From positions 40,381,580-40,445,579 of the forward strand of contig CM065680.1 in NCBI GenBank assembly GCA_017654935.2: a stretch of DNA of 64,000 nucleotides, written 5' to 3'. The DNA is from Phymorhynchus buccinoides. Lineage: Eukaryota > Mollusca > Gastropoda > Neogastropoda > Raphitomidae. Below, piece by piece: positions 57,420-64,000 of this stretch. Under the pieces are notes generated by a model, which was not told the DNA's origin, did no database searches, and saw only the letters and a program-made list of their open reading frames with translations. A program made the translations under genes and the position numbers. How positions within the stretch are numbered: position 1 is the stretch's first letter; each line of letters begins with the position of its first letter.

Positions 57420-57999
57420 ACGAAGTGCTCTACCCTATTTTTTTCAGAAAATCTTCTATTAATTAGCCTAGGCCTATCTGTTCCAGCAGTCTATTTTCAA
57501 GATATTTTTGTTCTGACTTTATTTATCGAGGTTCATATAATAGATTAGGCCTACGTCGATGGGGAGTATTATGATCTAAGCAGAACTTTCATTATGACAG
57601 TACAGTGTCCATGTCCAAAGGGGAATAAAGTGACAAACTTGTGGTGGACCACATAGAGATGGGGAAGAGGACAGAAAGAATGAATGAAAAAGGTCATGTT
57701 CATATTCATGGCTCACTCCAGGGCCGGATCTAGGAGGGGGGGGGGTCCTGGTTTCCGGAACCCCCCTCTGTCCCAAACATGTACCTTATACAATGGTGAA
57801 AAGTAAGAACATGACTCCATTTTTGCATTAATAATCACTAAATTGCAACATTTTCCGGAAGCCCCCTGGGCACCCAAAAGAGCGCTGTCCCTTAATACAA
57901 CCCAGAACCTATGCAGCTCCCTGAACCTCCAGCGGACCCCCCCCCCCCCCCCCCCCCCCTCCCTTACGAATCATTTGGTCAGGCCCTTCACTCGTAAAA

Positions 58000-58245
58000 C
58001 CCTTTCATCGCCAGCTAAAACTTCCTGTCAAACTCACCTGGCATTAAAAAGATGGAGAATGCAATGGGCCTACAGCGAATTCGTTTATAGCATGTATAAC
58101 ATCAGGCCTGTCCTTATCTCCCAACATTTAGAACTAAAGGTCTTTTTTGTACAACAACAGACCCTGATTTTAGTGACGTGGGTGTTTAATCAGTGTGGTA
58201 CCGAGCAGCTACTGTGGCATTGCAAGGTTTGTTTTTCAAAAAAAA
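58000..58245. mobile_element. Decayed piggyBac-type miniature element, copy 3
   Basis: Resembles 630-858 and 11361-11599 (ccctttcatcgccagc at the left, attttagtgacgtgggtgtt near the right). It ends only about 30 bp from the donor of the linker exon at 58273. Confidence 0.55.
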
Positions 58246-58272
58246 AGACCCACCACGTTGAAACCTGCTTAC

Positions 58273-58482
58273 CATTATCAGGGGTAGAAGAGGGGTTCCC
58301 ATCCAGCGTTGACGTTTCAATGCCTGGTGAAACTGTGGTGGTGACGTCACCAGGGTCTGATGATATGACGTTAGAGGTGCTAGTGGATGTCGTCACGAGT
58401 TCAAGGGTCGTTGACATAACCGTTGTCCATGTTGTGCTCGAGGTGGGAGCTTCGGTCTCAACTGCAATGTCGGTCACGTCTG
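58273..58482 (-). CDS. Thr/Ser/Pro linker exon after SEA 1
   Basis: The exon is 210 nt, phase 1 to phase 1, about 70 residues. It opens ADVTDIAVETEAPTSSTT and closes at PSSTPDNG before the donor AATG|GTAAGC. It is rich in Thr, Ser and Pro without an exact repeat, which suggests an O-glycosylated linker between SEA 1 and the first repeat array. The acceptor region reads tccagcag on the coding strand, so two AGs three bases apart could be used. Both keep the frame and differ by one residue. I place the start at the first AG. Confidence 0.8.
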
Positions 58483-58607
58483 CTGGACATTATGACACAT
58501 CAAAATAAACGTTTTAAAGGCTAAGCTAAATTTCTGTGAAAGATGAACTTTGATGGCAATTATAGATGAGGTGCATAGTAAAGATGGATACCAGAGAAGT
58601 GGTTTAA

Positions 58608-58845
58608 CCCTTTCACCGCCAACGTCGCATTTTAGCACCACAGTGATTTAACACCTATGACACTAAAAGGCATCAAATTGGGGTCTATTATACAAAGACC
58701 CTATTGTCTTAGTTTTGGTAAGTAAGGATAGACCTTAATGTATATGCGTCACCGAAGAATACCCAATACTGCAGATGGATTTTGTTCTCTACCCAGGTAC
58801 ATTTAATGGAAAGTTTTGGCTGAAATATGGCTGGCGGTGAAAGGG
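58608..58845. mobile_element. piggyBac-type miniature element, copy 4
   Basis: 238 bp with perfect TTAA flanks (58604-58607 and 58846-58849) and matching ends CCCTTTCACCGCCA / TGGCGGTGAAAGGG. Opposite orientation to copy 2. Best preserved of the four. Confidence 0.85.
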
Positions 58846-58864
58846 TTAAGAGGGATTATAATAG

Positions 58865-59117
<253 letters not shown>

Positions 59118-59438
59118 AAACGCTAATGTTCTATCCATCATAATATTATGAGAGGTAGGCCTGCGCACGGATAAAAACACACGCGCTCATGGCAAGAAAT
59201 GAAGACAGAGGCGCACACAGACAGACAGACAGAGATATAAAAAAAAACCCAGACAGACAGAGATTCCTGAGAGTGTTGCACAAAGGTGCAGTTTAGTCAT
59301 GTTAATGAACCTCAATCTCAAAGTCCGCTTCTTTTTGTTTTATGAAAATAATCCTAAAAATGGCAGAATGCTGCATCTCCGTGAAAACTTTCAATGCGAA
59401 AAACTGAGGGGTGGGCGTGGGGGACTAATTCAAGTATA

Positions 59439-60252
59439 GGGTGACTCCCAAAAAATGCAACCCACAAAATCGTTATTATTTTGTATAATATTAAAGCTAT
59501 CGTTTTGATTTGTTTTCAAATATATGAAAAGATTAAATTCATGAAAGGCTGCAACAGGTTGCTGAATGTTCAAGATGCATCGGAGAGCTCCAGAAAATAA
59601 CAGTTTCCATGGTAACCCATTTTTAGAAATGTCCCCTTTTGAGGGGTAAAAACGCTTTTGCCGAAAATGTCTGTTGTCAGACAACGGTATGTTTCTCAAA
59701 AATGTTTCTCTTTTTTTTGGCCCTGAAAATTAGAATGCAGGACATCCTCCGAAGTCGGAGTGTGGCTGCCCACGTAGCGTGCTATTGAAAAACGGTCACA
59801 CACGTAACGTTCCCATCCCTAGCTGGTGCATTTGTACCATAGTGGTCAAGTGCTTCGGCTGTTGGGATGATCCCTGGAGTCTTTTAGTCAGGGTACGACA
59901 ACAACAACAACAACAGAATGCACGACAGTACAACATATCCCGACGTTTTGAGCCCACACATGCATAAACATTTTGTCCGGCTACCGTCGAAATTGAAATT
60001 TCAAACGATGACATTGAAATTGCGAGACCGTTTTTGGACCTCAAAAAAGGCACTTTCTTAAATTAAATAAAAAGGAGGGGTACCATGGAAACTGTTAATT
60101 GCTGGAGCACACAAACAAAAGGAAAAGCAAATTGTTGTAATCTTTTGTGCATTGAATCTTTTTCAAAAACCAGAAAAAAATCAAGATAGTAGCTTGATTA
60201 TTAAGCCTTTTATTACCAGTTCTGTGGGGTGCTTTTTATTTTTAGTCACCCT
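59439..60252. mobile_element. Possible transposon relic with AGGGTGACT ends
   Basis: Left AGGGTGACTCCCAAAAAATG; the right end, AGTCACCCT, is its inverse. It contains the inverted dispersed repeat 59782-59897. The internal open frame at 59699-59430 has no recognisable transposase motif, so this is weakly supported. Confidence 0.4.
59782..59897 (-). repeat. Dispersed repeat, inverted partner of 3800-3912
   Basis: Reverse complement of 3800-3912 over about 110 bp (gctgttgggatgatccctgg). Confidence 0.6.
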
Positions 60253-60322
60253 GTACATGATAGCCGAGTGTGTATGTATTGTTTCTTTTTTGTTCTTTCT
60301 TTGTCTCTTAGATTGTTTTCAC

Positions 60323-60471
60323 CTTCTATCTCCGTGGCGTTGACGGCAATGTTGTCGATGGAACTTTCCAAGGCCTGCGCGATGCTATCAGCGCTGTCTG
60401 TGTCATTACTGGTGTTAGAGTTTGAGGAGGTTGCCAAATGCAGCGTGAAAGTTATATCAACGCTGCCCTTT
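60323..60471 (-). CDS. SEA domain 1, C-terminal exon with GSV strand
   Basis: The exon is 149 nt, entered in phase 2 and left in phase 1 at GAAG|GTGAA. It starts with KGSVDITFTLHL, aligned with the SEA strand where autoproteolysis occurs between Gly and Ser in many family members (known motif GSVVV or close). Here the motif is GSVDI, so cleavage is uncertain. A polar Ser/Asn/Thr insert follows, then a helix (SIAQALESSIDN) and the last strand around NATEIE. NIAVNATEI contains one N-glycosylation sequon (NAT). It is preceded by 62202-62269 and followed by the PTS linker exon. Confidence 0.87.
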
Positions 60472-60785
60472 CTGTGAATCGACAAAAAGAAAGCAAATAC
60501 AAATACATGAAAGTTGCCATGATGATGGCGTGTCTGTTCATCAGTAAAGGAGAAAAACAAAACATAAACGAAACTACGATAACGGTGTTGCCTGTAAATC
60601 AGCGAGGAAAAGAAAAACATACAAGTGCAACGCTGAGCGGTAGCAAAGTCCCCTCGCAGCATCGCCGAGCTACTCGGAAATCAGAATGTGTCGGCTGTGC
60701 ACATACATAAAAACGCATAAACACAGCACGTAACTACATAAAAACGCATAAAAACAGCGCGTAACTGAATAGTTTTTTTTATATA

Positions 60786-61003
60786 TAGGGGAAGACGGGG
60801 TAAAAAGCGCATGGGCGGGTAAGAAGCCCACCCCAATTATCTCATGAAATAAAGAAAATGTCAGTCAAATTTGCCCATGAGACGAATGCTAGACATTAAC
60901 GCTCGTCTCATGGGCAAAATGAGACTGAAATTTGCTTCATTTCAAGAGATAATTGGGGTGGGCTTCTTACCCGCCCATGCGCTTTTTACCCCGTCTTCCC
61001 CTA
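60786..61003. mobile_element. Palindromic miniature element, copy 6
   Basis: Complete copy flanked by TA, inserted next to a TATATA stretch. Lies in the intron inside SEA 1. Confidence 0.88.
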
Positions 61004-62201
61004 GCCTTGGGGTTCGGACCCGTGATTTGAGCGCGCGCGATCATGCGCACACGCGCGTACAGAAACATTCATGACACCTGTGTTATAGACCATTCGTCAA
61101 GAAATGTTGTGGAAAAAAACTGCATTAAAATACATGCAAAACTTCGCGAGATATTAGCGATTATGTGTTTCGGGTTTTGAATCCCGTAACAGGCGCGACC
61201 TTGACCTTAATGTAAAACTAAATACATCAGTGGATAGCTTGCATCTTGGCGAACTAGTATACCAAATTTGATGATGATAAGACTGAATAGTGTTTTTAGA
61301 AAAACGGACGAATAGCCGGACGGAGGCACGCCGGACGGACGGACGGACACCGGACGGACGGATCAGACAACAACAATAGCTCCCCGAACCTTCGGTAAAT
61401 CGGCGAGGAAAAGCAAAGCATAAATGCTACCTTTGCCAGTAGATCGTTTTATTAAAACGAAAAACAATATTAAAAAGTGCAATGCGCAATAAGAAGCGTA
61501 TTTAAATCACTGTACACATTTTCAAACGATGATATGTCGACTGTTTCGCAAGAGATCGTGTGGACAGACAAACAAATAATCAAAGAAACAAACAGCCACA
61601 AACGATCTAATAACGGAGTGAAGAATGACTAATGATTAATTACAAGGATCAATCATGAATTGTTGCATTAATTGCATTGTGCAAATAAAAATCTGACCTT
61701 AAATAATTATATCCTTCAAAGTGTTCATCGTGTTGGTAGATGCAATAAGTACATTTTTACTACTTCCTTCTTTACACAACGCAAAATTTACCTTACTGGC
61801 AGTTTCGTCCACTCAAGTCAGTCACTCTGACGAAGTCCACATGACGAAGCTGTCACTAATGGCTGGCGCACACACACCAACCATTCGCACACACACCAAC
61901 CATTGAGTCGTAGGGAAATACGTCGTTTCTGTCTTTTCATATAGTCAGTAGAAATTACAAATGTTAAAAATTTGGTCGGAAGAAACCCTACAACCAGGTC
62001 GTAGGGAATTGGTGAGTGTTCCATTTACCCCAAACACGCTTCAGACAGTCGTGGGGGATAGGGAAAACTGGGACAGACACAAGTAGTAGAATAGAGATTA
62101 TAGCTGAATTTTCCTACGACCAAAGTGGTCGCATAGTCTGAGGCGGCTTTAAGGTAACTTTTGTGTTGTTGTAAAGAAGAAAGTAGTAAAATGTATCTGA
62201 C
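61004..62201. other. Intron sequence inside SEA 1, no gene seen
   Basis: Contains a short GGAC-rich tandem at about 61318-61362 and otherwise unremarkable AT-rich DNA. Open frames are short and lack family features. Confidence 0.6.
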
Positions 62202-62269
62202 CTGAAATTCTCCACAAAGGCGCCAACGTAGGAATCGGCGAACTTTGTTGATCCCAGCACTTGGTCTAC
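62202..62269 (-). CDS. SEA domain 1, middle exon
   Basis: The exon is 68 nt, entered in phase 0 after GGCTGCAG and left in phase 2 at TTTCAG|GTCAG. It encodes VDQVLGSTKFADSYVGAF and VENFR, typical of the SEA segment between the first helix and the GSV strand (small residues, a Tyr, then a hydrophobic VxxF stretch). It joins smoothly to KGSVDI in the next exon, with the split codon AG|A giving Arg. The second SEA domain has a 62-nt exon with the same phases at 16634-16573. Confidence 0.87.
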
Positions 62270-62299
62270 CTGCAGCCAAAACATAAGACTGATGCTCCC

Positions 62300-62300
<1 letters not shown>

Positions 62301-62397
<97 letters not shown>

Positions 62398-62520
62398 TAC
62401 CTTATGTTTTATGTCGATGTGTTTATGTTAACGGCAAGTATGAAAAATGGCAATCGTCTGTCAATACTTCTACCGTTGTAAAATAAAGTGTCATTTAATT
62501 TAATTTCATTTAATTTCATT

Positions 62521-62604
<84 letters not shown>

Positions 62605-62908
62605 TTTTCTGATAATAGTGTTTGCTATGATTTTAGTATTGGTGTCATATGCTCTATTGCTGAATTATTTTCTTCGTTTTTACTATGGATGATTATGCTT
62701 CATTTTTGTGTGTTTATCTGTTTATTAGCGTACCTTCATATGATTATGTGTTTTAAGACTATATTTTTTTTATTAGAATCAATTCGCTTTAAAATTTCAT
62801 TTATTTGCTTGTGTATGTTAACGGCAAGTATGAAAAATTGCTACTGTATGCCAATACTTTTACCGTTGTAAAATAAAGGTTCAATTCAATTTAATTCAAT
62901 TCAATTCT
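62301..62908 (+). repeat. Two retroelement 3' ends alternating with (CT)n tracts
   Basis: CT runs at 62301-62396 and 62522-62600 are each followed or preceded by a similar tail: ttaacggcaagtatgaaaaa..., accgttgtaaaataaag and then TTTAAT/TTCAA pentamers (62430-62520 and 62818-62908). The AATAAA plus pentamer tail suggests 3' ends of the same non-LTR or SINE family inserted near CT tracts. Confidence 0.7.
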
Positions 62909-63088
62909 CTCTCACGCATGCCACCAACACCTCCAATACTACCATCACCAGAAGCAAATCAGCGTTTCATCTTTTTTTTCTTTTTTAATTCTCAGCACAC
63001 ATTTTTCATGTGATTGTGACTAGCGTGCATTATCATCCTAACGAATTCTTGAGTTGTGCACTTGAGAAATATAATTATTATAACGACC

Positions 63089-63175
63089 ACACACACGCAC
63101 ACGCGCGCACGCACGCACGCACGCACACGCACACGCACACACACGCACACGCACACACACACACACACATACGTG
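63089..63175. repeat. (CA)n/(CACG)n microsatellite
   Basis: CA and CACG units about 50 bp inside the intron following the SEA 1 N-terminal exon. Confidence 0.93.
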
Positions 63176-63224
63176 CACTCGCCAGAGAGCCACGTCTCTC
63201 CATGCCAAGACTTATTCTTCTTAC

Positions 63225-63387
63225 CATGTCAAGGACTTGTTTCTCCAAGAGTTGATAGAAAGAAGTGTTGGGGTAAAGAAGATCGTCATGCCAGTCCAGT
63301 CCCTCCACGATCTTCATGCTTCCGCGAAAAAGCAGTGTTGGGATGTTCTGTTCCTCCGCGGCCCTCTTCCTTCGATCTCTCGTGGTT
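63225..63387 (-). CDS. SEA domain 1, N-terminal exon with basic cleavage site
   Basis: The exon is 163 nt, entered in phase 2 after an acceptor ending TTTTCAG and left in phase 0 at ATG|GTAAG. It encodes 54 residues. A dibasic cluster RRKR occurs near residue 8, resembling a furin-type site. Then comes the SEA beginning, an FRGSMKIVEGLDW segment followed by the helix YQLLEKQVLDM. This matches the family's opening strand and first helix. The intron at the end of the helix continues into exon 62269-62202. The SEA fold is a small beta/alpha module of secreted and membrane mucins. Basic processing just before SEA is plausible but not proven. The preceding exon lies outside the window. Confidence 0.85.
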
Positions 63388-63688
63388 CTGAAAATGGTGT
63401 AATTACAGCAAAGACACTGAAAAGAAAAGACTAACATCCGGTCCCTTTTCCCTATATGAGTAGTGAGGACAGAAACACTGGTTATGTCCCTTTTAAACGT
63501 GACACATTTAGGTTAAAAACACGTCTTTGATTACAGTGAAGAAAACCCCCACAAGGCTATCTCTCTTTCTGGTTGGTTTAACGTCTAGAAAACAACAAGA
63601 CTCCTGTTTTGGCTATCTTGTACTTAAGTTACCCTCCATCAAATTTTCGCACTGAAACATTTCACTGAGAAGCAACATTCTGCCTTTT

Positions 63689-63766
<78 letters not shown>

Positions 63767-64000
63767 TGGTAGGGGGGGCGGGTTATGGTCAGCATGGGAT
63801 TCTTTTCATCAAACTGAAAGCAGCAGACTTTGAGATTGAGGGTCGCAAGCATGACAGGGGAGAAGACTAAGGTAGAAGATTGCCTCTAGTTTGTCTTGTC
63901 AATATCCACATTTAGCCCCCGTAAGAGAAGTAAATTAATTCCAGAGAGATAAAGGCGCAACCGAGGCTTCTTCCTTCTATAGATTACCTGCTCTTTTAAT
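63388..64000 (-). other. Intron or upstream sequence before first visible SEA exon
   Basis: No exon could be supported here. The stretch holds a 73-base poly-G run (63691-63763). Around 63810-63845 lies an inverted copy of a short interspersed repeat also seen near 53491 and 59310 (shared text: cctcaatctcaa). A GT donor-like site near 63987 is preceded, in the phase needed to join exon 63387, by an in-frame TAA, so it is not the upstream exon. Confidence 0.5.
63691..63763. repeat. 73-base poly-G run
   Basis: Uninterrupted G on the plus strand, followed by short ggttatgg repeats. Other shorter G or C runs occur at 295-319, 4781-4799 and 13920-13940. Confidence 0.97.

Noticed and set aside
59430..59699. 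89-codon minus-strand open frame as a gene
   Set aside because: It begins inside the terminal repeat of a likely transposon relic and shows no transposase motif.
63970..64000. Upstream exon ending at a GTAATC donor near 63987
   Set aside because: The phase needed to join the exon at 63387 has an in-frame TAA immediately upstream.

Overview
The window looks like animal genomic DNA, probably from a marine lophotrochozoan such as a gastropod mollusc. It has long AT-rich introns with canonical GT..AG borders, very heavy (CT)n/(CA)n microsatellite load, decayed non-LTR retrotransposons and many small terminal-inverted-repeat elements. I see no prokaryotic gene layout, tRNA, rRNA or CRISPR array. 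The species is an inference.

One gene fills the window, on the minus strand. Both of its ends lie outside (5' end beyond 64000, 3' end before position 1). I could chain 18 coding exons by splice sites and matching intron phases: a basic cleavage-like site plus SEA domain (63387, 62269 and 60471 downwards), a Thr/Ser/Pro linker exon (58482-58273), three giant Thr-rich mucin exons (52790-47936, 46822-41050, 38289-18248), a second SEA-type domain (3' end of the giant exon, then 16634 and 15805 downwards), an acidic/Thr linker (13585-13460), one ordinary EGF domain (11339-11211) and seven calcium-binding EGF domains (10262 down to 349). The visible coding length is about 32.6 kb, roughly 10,850 codons, of which about 10,200 are mucin repeat. 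The architecture SEA - PTS - SEA - EGF - (cbEGF)7 is that of a giant secreted or membrane-tethered mucin. SEA domains hold or autocleave such proteins, PTS arrays carry O-glycans, and cbEGF strings form a rigid calcium-dependent stalk.

The mucin arrays are built from two units: a 27-bp unit encoding nine residues of the type TDTPTTTTT, and a 24-bp unit encoding eight residues of the type ETPTTTTT. All three forward frames of the 27-bp unit are stop-free. The G-rich strand of the 24-bp array carries a possible two-tetrad G-quadruplex motif several hundred times. Two of the three giant exons and their introns are tandem duplicates of each other. As written, the sequence contains frame-register changes and at least one in-frame stop in the largest exon; these may be assembly errors or real.

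The introns hold the mobile DNA: a 214-bp palindromic element with TA target duplications (six copies), a tandem triplication with inverted termini that gives an empty-site comparison for it, a piggyBac-type miniature element with TTAA flanks (four copies), a 1.4-kb foldback element whose precise ACGC target duplication is revealed by the paralogous intron, two reverse-transcriptase relics, large hairpins and a 73-base poly-G run.
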